Below the pieces are notes generated by a model. It was not told the origin of the DNA and did no database searches. It saw only the letters and a list, made by a program, of their open reading frames with translations. Below are positions 1 through 6,299 of a stretch of DNA of 7,652 nt, piece after piece. The stretch is from CAZYTO01 sp964650405 (GTDB taxonomy: Bacteria > Acidobacteriota > Thermoanaerobaculia > Gp7-AA8): positions 1-7,652 of the forward strand of contig CAZYTO010000275.1 of assembly GCA_964650405.1 (NCBI GenBank), in the 5' to 3' direction. Position 1 is the stretch's first letter. Each line of letters starts with the position of its first letter. The translations under genes and the position numbers were made by a program.

Positions 1-35
1 GGTTGGTGCGGCGGATGAAGGGGGGGTACCAGAAC

Positions 36-93
36 GGTGAGAGGTGAGAGGGCGGGGGCGTGGGGGGGGGCGGGTAACGGGTAACGGGCGGGG
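36..93 (+). repeat. G-rich low-complexity tract with G-quadruplex potential
   Basis: The tract begins with two GGTGAGA-type units (GGTGAGAGGTGAGAGGG, 36-52). It continues through seven runs of three or more G (50-52, 54-58, 62-70, 72-74, 79-81, 86-88, 90-93) separated by loops of 1 to 4 bases. Within it GGGTAAC occurs twice in tandem (72-78, 79-85). Four or more closely spaced G-runs meet the usual sequence pattern for an intramolecular G-quadruplex on the plus strand. It carries in-frame stops (TGA 45-47, TAA 75-77) just before the coding-like stretch that follows. A biological role is inference only. Confidence 0.6.
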
Positions 94-254
94 ACGAGTT
101 TCTCATCGAACGGACAGTCGTTCTCATCGACGATCCGCACGTCTATTCCATCGTCGAATCGGTCACCGAACGGGGCTTCTATGGAGAGATCAGCAAGAAG
201 GTGCTGCTGAAGGACGCAACCCGGATCGGCATCGTGCACTTTGGCGATGTCTAG
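78..254 (+). pseudogene. Coding-like 3' end of an unidentified gene, no start visible
   Basis: The frame ending at TAG 252-254 is open back to the TAA at 75-77. From about 94 it reads like real protein: FLIERTVVLIDDPHVYSIV, then a segment with GFYGEISKKVLL, ending RIGIVHFGDV. Codon third positions are mostly G or C, and residues alternate as in mixed alpha/beta structure. It does not overlap the minus-strand gene, whose stop lies 15 bases further on, so it is not a shadow of it. No ATG, GTG or TTG occurs in frame before the GTG at 201, which would leave only 17 residues. The start therefore seems lost, with the G-rich tract sitting where the upstream part should be. The same frame at 3-47 reads LVRRMKGGYQNGER followed by a stop. 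That could be the end of a different gene or the upstream half of the same interrupted one. I do not recognise the family. Confidence 0.35.
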
Positions 255-269
255 AGCTACTCCCCTCTT

Positions 270-2207
270 CTAACTCCCCGTCTTCTTCAACGTGATCTGT
301 TCCTGGTCCGTTGCGGCCACCTTCGAGAAGAAGTTGCGTAACGCGCTGTAGCTTTCGGCGGGGAAGAAGAGCGAGCGTACTTCGAAGTTGCGGGTGAAGT
401 GCACGGACTTGCTCGTCGACTTGTAGCGGGTCACGTAGGCGGCGGTGCTGACGTCGTAGGTCGTGTCGGCGGGCAACGTTTCGACGGAGTAGTTGTCCGG
501 GACGTCGAGGGTCACATCGTCTTCCTCGGTCCAGGCGTAGGAGAAGTAGATGGGGTGCTTGCGCGTCGTGGACGCGAACGGGTTCTTCACCGAGGCGCCG
601 AAGACGGACATGGGGATGAGGGCGCGCGAGCCAGCGAAGGAGCCGAGAGCCGACGTTTCGACGTCGATCTCGGCCACGACCGGACCGTCGACGGCTTTCA
701 GGCCGGTGACGCTCGTGACTCTGATCGTAGCGTCGGGGAACCACTCCCTGGCCTTCTCGATGAGGGCCTTCTCCGTGGCGGCGGCATCGTCGTTGTGATG
801 GGTTACGCGGCGGACGAGCGCTTCCTGGCCGGTCCAGGTGACGGTGACCTTCCCTTTCACCGCGCCGTTCTCGAGGTGCAGTTCCGCCTTGCGGGTGATC
901 TTGGCGTCGGAGGCCTTCGACTCCGGCGTCATGGTCCAGCCGGCGCGGCTCTTCGGCGTGATGAGCATGCCCGGCACGTGCGACTTCTGCCAGGCCACGA
1001 CGCCGACCGGCGCTCCGGGCGTGCCGGCGTCATAGCAGACCGGCTTGCCGTCGACGTTCACCTGCGTCACTTCGCTGCTGAGCTGCGCGGCGACGGGAAG
1101 GCTCTGCGAGAAAAACGCTTCGTCGCGCTCGCCCACCCGGATCTCGTTGGCCTCGAAGCCGGCCGCCCGCGCCAGGGCGGCGAAGGTGCGGCTGATGTCG
1201 GAGGCCGTGCCGTAGCCGTTGCGCAGGCAGTCATCGGCGTTCTTGTTCTCTTTCAGCGCCGACTGCTCGGCGGCGGTCTTGTCGTCCTCGAAGGTGACGT
1301 TGCGGAGCTGCTGGACCCGCGCGTACAGCTTGCGCAGCTTCGCCTCGGACGTCGTGGCGCCGGCCACGGCGGTGTTGGCCTCGGCGACGACCACGTCGCC
1401 GTGCGAGATGAACTTCTCCACCTGCGAGGTCAGCAACTGCCCCTGGTTGGACCAGTAGGCCGTGGGATCGATGACCGTCCCTTCCATGTAGAAGAAGGTC
1501 ACCCACGGCTTGAGCTCCTTCTCCGGCGGCGCGAAGCTCTCGCTGACGAAGGCCGGCACGTTCTGCAGCTCGAGCTCGAAGTGGTCGCCGACGCGCACGG
1601 GATGCTTGCCCTCGGGCAGGCCCTTGAAGAGAAAGTAGCTCGTGTACTGCTTCTCGTAGGCGCGCACGTACACCAGCTCGTGCAGCACGGGCAGGGTGTG
1701 CTGGAGGGTGAACGGCGAGTCGAAGAGGTACTTCTCCCGCTGCACGGCGTCGTAGCGGTACTCGAGGATGCTGCCCGGCTGGAGGTCGGGGACGGCGAAG
1801 TTCTTGGAGACGACGTGCACGCCGCCCGTCTTGACGACGGTCTTGTCGTACATCTTGCCTTTGAACGGCACGATCGTGCCATCGGGCCGCGTCACGCGCG
1901 CGTCGACGTGGCGCAGGTCCCAGTATTTCGGAACGTAGGGGATCTCCACGTCGCCGTATTTCTTCCCCTCGTCGGTGAAGATCTTGATGCGGACGTAGGC
2001 GGACTCCTGGAAGTCGACGTCGTCCTTGCGCTGCACCCAGTCGAGGAGGACCGCGGACGCGCCGGGCGCCATGGGCGCGGACTTCATGGCCAACTCTTCG
2101 GGCGTGGCGTTGCGGAAGTCGTCGATGTTCCGCGCCGCGGCGCTTCCCGCCACGAAGAGAGCCACCAGGAGAGACATCAGGACCGTTCGCACGTTGTTCC
2201 GCTTCAA
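270..2207 (-). CDS. Exported DUF3857 / inactive transglutaminase-fold protein (third gene of operon)
   Basis: About 645 residues, last gene of the three-gene operon. An N-terminal signal peptide (MKRNNVRTVLMSLLVALFVA, then GSAAA, cleavage near residue 25) indicates export. Residues about 45-220 form a DUF3857 domain (RPDGTIVPFKGKMYD, VSKNFAVPDLQPGSILEY). Residues about 275-420 are a transglutaminase-like core, and about 435-640 a beta-rich C-terminal region. In the core, the Cys expected in a YGDCKDK-type motif is Ala335 (GYGTASDI). Ser378-Glu379 stands where the His should be, and only Asp393 (CYDAGTP) is kept, so it should not act as a Cys protease or transglutaminase. Cys327 and Cys391 lie nearby but are not at the catalytic position and are absent from the paralogue at 4218-6173. 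I chose TTG 2207: it has an AAGGTGA site 5 bases upstream, gives a normal signal peptide, and puts every motif at the same residue number as in the paralogue. Alternatives are ATG 2258, 2255 or 2246, or ATG 2294 overlapping the previous gene; these give an unusual acidic extension. Stop TAG 270-272. The family is confident, the start less so. Confidence 0.88.
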   Translation of the reverse strand: MKRNNVRTVLMSLLVALFVAGSAAARNIDDFRNATPEELAMKSAPMAPGASAVLLDWVQRKDDVDFQESAYVRIKIFTDEGKKYGDVEIPYVPKYWDLRHVDARVTRPDGTIVPFKGKMYDKTVVKTGGVHVVSKNFAVPDLQPGSILEYRYDAVQREKYLFDSPFTLQHTLPVLHELVYVRAYEKQYTSYFLFKGLPEGKHPVRVGDHFELELQNVPAFVSESFAPPEKELKPWVTFFYMEGTVIDPTAYWSNQGQLLTSQVEKFISHGDVVVAEANTAVAGATTSEAKLRKLYARVQQLRNVTFEDDKTAAEQSALKENKNADDCLRNGYGTASDISRTFAALARAAGFEANEIRVGERDEAFFSQSLPVAAQLSSEVTQVNVDGKPVCYDAGTPGAPVGVVAWQKSHVPGMLITPKSRAGWTMTPESKASDAKITRKAELHLENGAVKGKVTVTWTGQEALVRRVTHHNDDAAATEKALIEKAREWFPDATIRVTSVTGLKAVDGPVVAEIDVETSALGSFAGSRALIPMSVFGASVKNPFASTTRKHPIYFSYAWTEEDDVTLDVPDNYSVETLPADTTYDVSTAAYVTRYKSTSKSVHFTRNFEVRSLFFPAESYSALRNFFSKVAATDQEQITLKKTGS

Positions 2208-2255
2208 TTCACTCACCTTCACTTCATTCACCCTCACTTCGATCATCCTCACCAT
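2196..2255 (-). repeat. Degenerate 15-nt tandem repeat at gene junction
   Basis: Read on the minus strand there are four consecutive 15-nt units: ATGGTGAGGATGATC (2255-2241), GAAGTGAGGGTGAAT (2240-2226), GAAGTGAAGGTGAGT (2225-2211) and GAATTGAAGCGGAAC (2210-2196). The second and third differ at only two positions; the first and fourth are diverged. A further GAAGTGA lies at 2266-2260, where its last three bases are the stop codon of the middle operon gene. The array fills the whole spacer between the middle and last operon genes. It supplies both the likely ribosome-binding site and the likely TTG start of the last gene. If translated, it would give a five-residue period (EVRVN, EVKVS, ELKRN). 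Confidence 0.7.
2213..2219 (-). promoter_or_regulatory. Candidate ribosome-binding site for the last operon gene
   Basis: AAGGTGA lies 5 bases before TTG 2207. It is a moderate Shine-Dalgarno match formed by one of the 15-nt repeat units. None of the ATG candidates upstream (2258, 2255, 2246, 2294) has a well-spaced purine site of equal quality; GGTGAGG directly abuts ATG 2246, too close to use. This helps decide the start but does not prove it. Confidence 0.4.
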
Positions 2256-2259
2256 CATT

Positions 2260-4221
2260 TCACTTCGCCTTGAAGACCGCGCTGGAGCGCTCATCGGCCA
2301 GGATCGCCGAGAAGGCCTTGTTCAGCTCCGGCAGCCCGGTCACGGGGACGTCGAAGGCCTTGACGCGGTACTGCCGCTTGTAGCGCAGCACGCCGGCGTC
2401 GAACGTGGTCTCGCTGTCGTAGGTGAGCGCGGGAATGGCCACCCTGGCCTTCTCCGGCAGCTCGTCGACGGCCAGGGTGGCGGGGGCGGCAATCTCGATC
2501 TCGTCCACCTGCAGGGACGGCCCTTCGGTGCGGTAGCCGTGCTGGCGCTCCTTGAGGTCCAGCATGGCCTCGGCCTTCGCACCGAGGACGCGCGGGCGGA
2601 CGAGCACCAGTTCGCCGGTGTGTTTGGCGTAGGCCGGCGCGGCGAGGTTGTACTTGATGACCAGGTCCTTGGAGACGTCGTCGAGGTTTTCCACGACGAA
2701 GTCGGAGAGCTTGAAGTCGGCGATGTGCCAGGCCACGCTGCGCTCCATGAACTGCACGCGCTCGTTGGCCGTCCTGGGCTGGAGGCTCTCGCGCATGACT
2801 GCGGCGATCTCGCCCGTGCGGGTCTCGGTGACGTTGCCGGTCAGCGTGCCGGCGTCATCGAGCTTCAGCTTGGCGCTGCGCTGCAGGCGGCTCGTCTCCG
2901 GCGCCAGGAGGGGGAAGTCGATCAGCTCCCCGCCGCCCTCCGTCACCAGGAGTCCCTGCCCGGTCTGCTCGATGCTGGGCAGGTCGCCGAGGGGGATGGT
3001 GCTGCTGGTGGGATCGAAGATCAGCAGGCGGCCGAGCCTGGGATGCTCGAGCACCGCGTGCAGCGAATCCGACTTCACGTCCTGCGGCAGGCGGATGGCG
3101 ATGATGGCGTGATTGAAACCTTCCAGCGAGGCGAACTGCCGGTCCACGGCGCCGCGCTCGGTGGTGGTAATGACGTAGTACGACTCGACGCCGATCTCCT
3201 TCAGCATGGCGCTGAGGGCGGTGACCTTGTCCTTGCAGTCGCCGTAGCGGTTGGAAAAGATGTCGCCGGCCAGGTGCGGCTGGAAGCCGCCGATGCCGAT
3301 CTCGATGGCCACGTAGCGGATGTCCTTCTGGGCGAAGGACGCCAGCGCTGCGATCCGGTCGAGGGTGGTGGTCTTGCCCGCCGTCAGCTCCTTGACCTTG
3401 GCCTGCAGCGCGGGCGTGGCGTTGCGGCGCTGGGCGATAAGGCCGTTGTACCAGGTGCCGAAGTCGCTCCAGGAGCGCCTGGCCGCGGTCTGCGACGGCG
3501 GATAGAAGTTGAGCGCCAGCCGTCCTGCCACGGCGCGGAGCGGCGGCCGCCCCTTCTCGTGCTTGATGGCCGGAACGTCGGTCACTTCCCACGTCATGCC
3601 GCCCTGCGTGGGCTGCGCACTCTTCGCCTCGAAGTTCAGCCACTTGTCGTCGTGAGACCACCCCTCGGGGAGCAGGAGCGTGTAGCGCGCGCTGTGCACG
3701 GGGAGCGTCCGCTGGAACTGCCAGGAGTCCTGCAGCGCCTGCGGCGACGGCTCGCGCATCTCGTACTCGAAGGCCACCACCGTCCCCGGCTCGGCGCCAG
3801 GGATGCGGATGATCTTGGCCTTGTCGTCGGCGTAGAGCGTGCTGTCGCCGCCCTCCCCGACCTCCACCGCTTCCCGCTCCTTCACTTCCCACTCGTCGCC
3901 CTTTGCGGTGATGCTCCAGGCGTGGAAGGAGACGAGTTGGAAGAGGGAGTTGAACGGCACGCGGGCGTAGCCGAGGTCACGGCCCTCGGTGCTGAGGATC
4001 CGGTACGCCAGCCGGTGCAGCGTGTCGATCTCGCCCGCTCCGCGGATGGTGGTGACGGTGTCGTCGACGAGCACGACGCCCGCGGTATCCGGCGGGTACG
4101 TGGGGAGCTGGATCTTCGAGGCAGCCTTCACCCAGTCGGGCGTACCGCCCCAGGCGAATGCGCGCGGCGCCGACGTGAGAACGAGAACTGCGAGAACGGC
4201 GAGGATGGTTACGCGTTTCAT
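2260..4221 (-). CDS. Exported DUF3857 transglutaminase-like protein with intact catalytic triad
   Basis: 653 residues, middle gene of the operon. The signal peptide (MKRVTILAVLAVLVL, then a cleavage site after AFA at residue 23) points to the periplasm or cell envelope. Residues about 60-215 are a DUF3857 domain (IIRIPGAEPGTVVAFEYEM). Residues about 280-425 are the transglutaminase core, and about 445-630 a beta-rich C-terminal region. The triad is complete: Cys329 in NRYGDCKDK, His371 in GFNHAII, Asp403 in LIFDPTSS. In this superfamily such a triad supports acyl transfer, deamidation or peptide hydrolysis; which applies here, and on what substrate, is unknown. ATG 4221 is chosen because GGAGG lies 7 bases upstream, the signal peptide begins there, and it overlaps the preceding stop by ATGA, a sign of translational coupling. 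The open frame extends upstream to about 4983 only as a shadow inside the preceding gene. Stop TGA 2260-2262. The sequence is clearly more distant from the two flanking genes than they are from each other. Confidence 0.93.
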   Translation of the reverse strand: MKRVTILAVLAVLVLTSAPRAFAWGGTPDWVKAASKIQLPTYPPDTAGVVLVDDTVTTIRGAGEIDTLHRLAYRILSTEGRDLGYARVPFNSLFQLVSFHAWSITAKGDEWEVKEREAVEVGEGGDSTLYADDKAKIIRIPGAEPGTVVAFEYEMREPSPQALQDSWQFQRTLPVHSARYTLLLPEGWSHDDKWLNFEAKSAQPTQGGMTWEVTDVPAIKHEKGRPPLRAVAGRLALNFYPPSQTAARRSWSDFGTWYNGLIAQRRNATPALQAKVKELTAGKTTTLDRIAALASFAQKDIRYVAIEIGIGGFQPHLAGDIFSNRYGDCKDKVTALSAMLKEIGVESYYVITTTERGAVDRQFASLEGFNHAIIAIRLPQDVKSDSLHAVLEHPRLGRLLIFDPTSSTIPLGDLPSIEQTGQGLLVTEGGGELIDFPLLAPETSRLQRSAKLKLDDAGTLTGNVTETRTGEIAAVMRESLQPRTANERVQFMERSVAWHIADFKLSDFVVENLDDVSKDLVIKYNLAAPAYAKHTGELVLVRPRVLGAKAEAMLDLKERQHGYRTEGPSLQVDEIEIAAPATLAVDELPEKARVAIPALTYDSETTFDAGVLRYKRQYRVKAFDVPVTGLPELNKAFSAILADERSSAVFKAK

Positions 4222-4233
4222 TTCGAGGCCTCC
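4218..4233 (-). promoter_or_regulatory. ATGA stop/start overlap with Shine-Dalgarno site
   Basis: On the minus strand GGAGG (4233-4229) sits inside the last codons of the upstream gene, 7 bases before ATG 4221. The A and TG of that ATG overlap the upstream TGA (4220-4218), forming ATGA. This is the classical arrangement for termination-reinitiation, which tends to keep two products in proportion. Confidence 0.85.
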
Positions 4234-6173
4234 GCCGCCTTGGCTTTGCGCAGGACGACCTGCTCCTGGTCCGCCGAGGTGATGCGGCTGTAGATCGTGC
4301 GCAGGGCACCATACTGTTCGATGGGGAAGAACATCGAGTCCACCAGCATGCGGCGCGTGAAGTGCACGGCGTTGTCTGTCTTCTCGTACGTCGTCTTGTA
4401 GGCGACGGCGCCGCCGTTGATGTTGCCCGGATTCGGCACGGTCTCGACGGCATAACCCGCCGGCAGCTCGAGCTTGACGTCTTCCTCCTCGATGGAGGGG
4501 TACTCGAAGTAGACGGCCGACTTGCGCTGGGCCGGCGCGAAGGGGTTCTTGGCGTTGGCGTGGAAGACCGACAGGGGAATCATGGCCCGCGAGCCGGCGA
4601 ACGTGCCGAGGTTCGGCAGGTCCACGTCGTACTCGGCCACGACCTCGGGATCGGCGCTCTTCATCCCGGTCACCTTGGTCAGCGTCACGCTGGCGCCGTC
4701 GGCGAAGCGTGCCTTGGCCGCATCCTCGAGGGCCTTCTTCGTGGCCGCGTCGTCGTCGGTGTAGTTGCGCAGGCGGCGCACCAGCGCCTCCTGCCCCCTG
4801 TAGGTAACGGTGACCTTGCCCTTCAGCGAGTCGCCGTCGACGTGAAGCACCGCTTGGCGCGTGAGGAGCGCGCCGGACGCGGCGAGCTGCGGGGTCTCCA
4901 CCCACACCGCGTCCCCTTTCCGCACGAGCTTCAGCCCCGGCACGTGGCCCTTCTGCCAGGCCACGACGCCGTAGGACGCCCACGGCGTGCCGGGATCGAG
5001 GAAGACGTCCTTGCCGTCGACACTGACGACGGTAACCTCGCTGTCGAGCTGCTCGGCGATGGGAAGGTTCCTGGCGAAGAACGAGTCGTCGCGCGAGGCG
5101 ATGCGCACGGCGTGCGCATCGAACCCGGCCGACCGGGCCAGGGCGATGAACAGGCGGTTGATCTCGCTGGAGTAGCCGTAGCCGTTGCGGAGCACGTCCT
5201 GCGCGCTGTGGTTCTCCTTGACCGTCCGCTGCTCGGCCTCGGTCTTCTCCTTCTCATAGCCGAGGTTCCGGATCTTGCGGGTGACCTCGTAGAGCTTCCG
5301 GAGCTTCTCCTCCGGCGTCGTCGCACCGGCCACCGCCTCGGCGGCGGCGTTGTGGATGGGCGACGGATCGCCGCTGATGAACTCCTCGACCCTATCGGTC
5401 AGGTTCTTTCCGACGTTCTTCCAGTACGGCTCGGGATCGATCTTGCTGGCGCTCGAATAGAAGAAGTTGACGGCCGGCTTGAGCTCGCCCTCCGGCATGG
5501 CGAACTGCTCCTTGTCGAAGGCGGGGATGTCCTGGAGAAACAGCTCGTAGTGGTCGCCGGTCATGACCGGCTTCTTTCCCTCCGGCAGACCGCGGTAGGT
5601 GAAGAAGCTGGTGAACTGCTCCTTGTACGGCTTCAGCCAGAGCAGCTCGTTCACGACAGGGAGCTCCCGCTGGACGATGAACCTCGTGGCCCGCAGGATG
5701 CTGTCGCGGGAACCGAGGACGTAGTGGTATTCGATGATGCAGCCCGGCTGGACGTCGGGCAGGGAAAAAGTCTTGGAGATCATCCGGACGCCGCCGGTCT
5801 TGACGATGAGCTTCTCATAGATCTTCCCGGTGAAGGGAACGATCGTGCCGTCCGGCTTCGTGGTCCGGGCCTCGACGTGGTCGAGGTTCATCAGGAGCGG
5901 GACGTAGGGGATCTCGATGTCGCCGTACTTCTTGCCCTCTTCGCTGAGGATCTTGATGCGAACGTATTCCGATTCGCGGAAGTCGGTGTCGTCGTGCCAC
6001 TGCACCCAGTTGAGGATGACCGCCGAGGCGCCCGGGGCGAAGGGAACGAACTTCATGGCCAGCTCCTCGGCGGTGGCCGCACGGAAGTCGTCGACGCGCG
6101 GCTCGCGGGCCAGCAGCGGAAAGACAGGAATGAGCAACAAGGCGGCAATGACCGCCAGACGGGCGCATTTCAT
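4218..6173 (-). CDS. Exported DUF3857 / inactive transglutaminase-fold protein (first gene of operon)
   Basis: 651 residues, first gene of the operon. A signal peptide (MKCARLAVIAALLLIPVFPL, cleavage near LLA at residue 22) predicts export; no lipobox is seen. Residues about 45-220 are DUF3857 (KPDGTIVPFTGKIYE, SKTFSLPDVQPGCIIEY). Residues about 275-420 are a transglutaminase-like core, and 435-640 a beta-rich C-terminal region. The catalytic Cys is replaced by Ser335 (GYGYSSEI), the His position by Ser378-Glu379, and Asp393 (FLDPGTP) is kept, so normal transglutaminase chemistry is not expected. It is a close paralogue of the protein at 270-2207. For example, residues 451-470 match at 15 of 20 positions, and LRNGYG, Asp393 and WQK-x-HVPG fall at identical residue numbers. 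ATG 6173 is preferred over ATG 6215 because a GGTGAGG site precedes it and the signal peptide starts there. The longer form would add 14 residues, and its ATG lies inside a palindrome. Function unknown; a structural or binding pseudoenzyme role is inference. Confidence 0.9.
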   Translation of the reverse strand: MKCARLAVIAALLLIPVFPLLAREPRVDDFRAATAEELAMKFVPFAPGASAVILNWVQWHDDTDFRESEYVRIKILSEEGKKYGDIEIPYVPLLMNLDHVEARTTKPDGTIVPFTGKIYEKLIVKTGGVRMISKTFSLPDVQPGCIIEYHYVLGSRDSILRATRFIVQRELPVVNELLWLKPYKEQFTSFFTYRGLPEGKKPVMTGDHYELFLQDIPAFDKEQFAMPEGELKPAVNFFYSSASKIDPEPYWKNVGKNLTDRVEEFISGDPSPIHNAAAEAVAGATTPEEKLRKLYEVTRKIRNLGYEKEKTEAEQRTVKENHSAQDVLRNGYGYSSEINRLFIALARSAGFDAHAVRIASRDDSFFARNLPIAEQLDSEVTVVSVDGKDVFLDPGTPWASYGVVAWQKGHVPGLKLVRKGDAVWVETPQLAASGALLTRQAVLHVDGDSLKGKVTVTYRGQEALVRRLRNYTDDDAATKKALEDAAKARFADGASVTLTKVTGMKSADPEVVAEYDVDLPNLGTFAGSRAMIPLSVFHANAKNPFAPAQRKSAVYFEYPSIEEEDVKLELPAGYAVETVPNPGNINGGAVAYKTTYEKTDNAVHFTRRMLVDSMFFPIEQYGALRTIYSRITSADQEQVVLRKAKAAEASK

Positions 6174-6180
6174 GAGCAGA

Positions 6181-6188
6181 ACCTCACC
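6181..6188 (-). promoter_or_regulatory. Ribosome-binding site of the first operon gene
   Basis: GGTGAGGT on the minus strand (6188-6181) lies 7 bases before ATG 6173. It is a good Shine-Dalgarno match and selects 6173 over the ATG at 6215, which has no comparable site. Confidence 0.65.
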
Positions 6189-6205
6189 GAGTCGGACTGG
6201 AAGGC

Positions 6206-6234
6206 ATGATTGCATGGGTTCGTAACCGATGCAA
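6206..6234 (-). promoter_or_regulatory. Candidate sigma-70-like promoter for the transglutaminase operon
   Basis: On the minus strand TTGCAT (6234-6229) could be a -35 box and AATCAT (6211-6206) a -10 box, separated by exactly 17 bases. Matches to the consensus are 3 of 6 and 4 of 6, so the boxes are weak. Initiation would fall near 6199, giving a leader of about 26 bases that carries the ribosome-binding site. The support is position and spacing rather than box quality. Transcription could also read through from the gene at 6300-7241. Confidence 0.3.
6210..6234. promoter_or_regulatory. 25-bp near-palindrome, operator-like
   Basis: TTGCATGGGTT (6210-6220) and AACCGATGCAA (6224-6234) are inverted copies with one mismatched pair (6216/6228) around a 3-base centre CGT. 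It lies in the 126-base gap upstream of the operon and spans the spacer of the candidate promoter. That is a typical position for a repressor or activator dimer site. As RNA it could also form a hairpin with a 3-base loop, but no T-run follows, so it is not a standard terminator. Confidence 0.5.
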
Positions 6235-6299
6235 ATAAGAATCGCCGAGCGCGGTGACGGGCACTGCGGTATCCCAATGCGGAGTTTACGAACGTCGGG

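Noticed and set aside
3..47. C-terminal end of a plus-strand gene (LVRRMKGGYQNGER then stop)
   Set aside because: Fifteen codons at the window edge are too few to call. It is mentioned with the nearby coding remnant instead.
255..269. Terminator between the plus-strand remnant and the end of the operon
   Set aside because: The 15-base gap has repeated CTCCCC sequence but no stem-loop and no T-run in either direction.
2205..2294. ATG 2294 as the start of the last operon gene
   Set aside because: It overlaps the previous gene by 35 bases, has no Shine-Dalgarno site, and puts about 29 charged residues before the signal peptide. TTG 2207 fits the signal peptide and the length of the paralogue better, although this is not proven.
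2026..4293. Long plus-strand open frame of 755 codons opposite the middle operon gene (also 399-2273, 4362-6209 and 6345-7259)
   Set aside because: These are antisense shadows caused by strong GC bias at codon third positions. Their products are rich in Arg, Gly, Val and Leu with no domain pattern, while the minus-strand frames show clear signal peptides and conserved motifs.
4222..4983. Upstream extension of the middle operon gene beyond ATG 4221
   Set aside because: The extension lies wholly inside the first operon gene in another frame, is low-complexity Arg/Gly-rich, and would bury the signal peptide and the GGAGG site.
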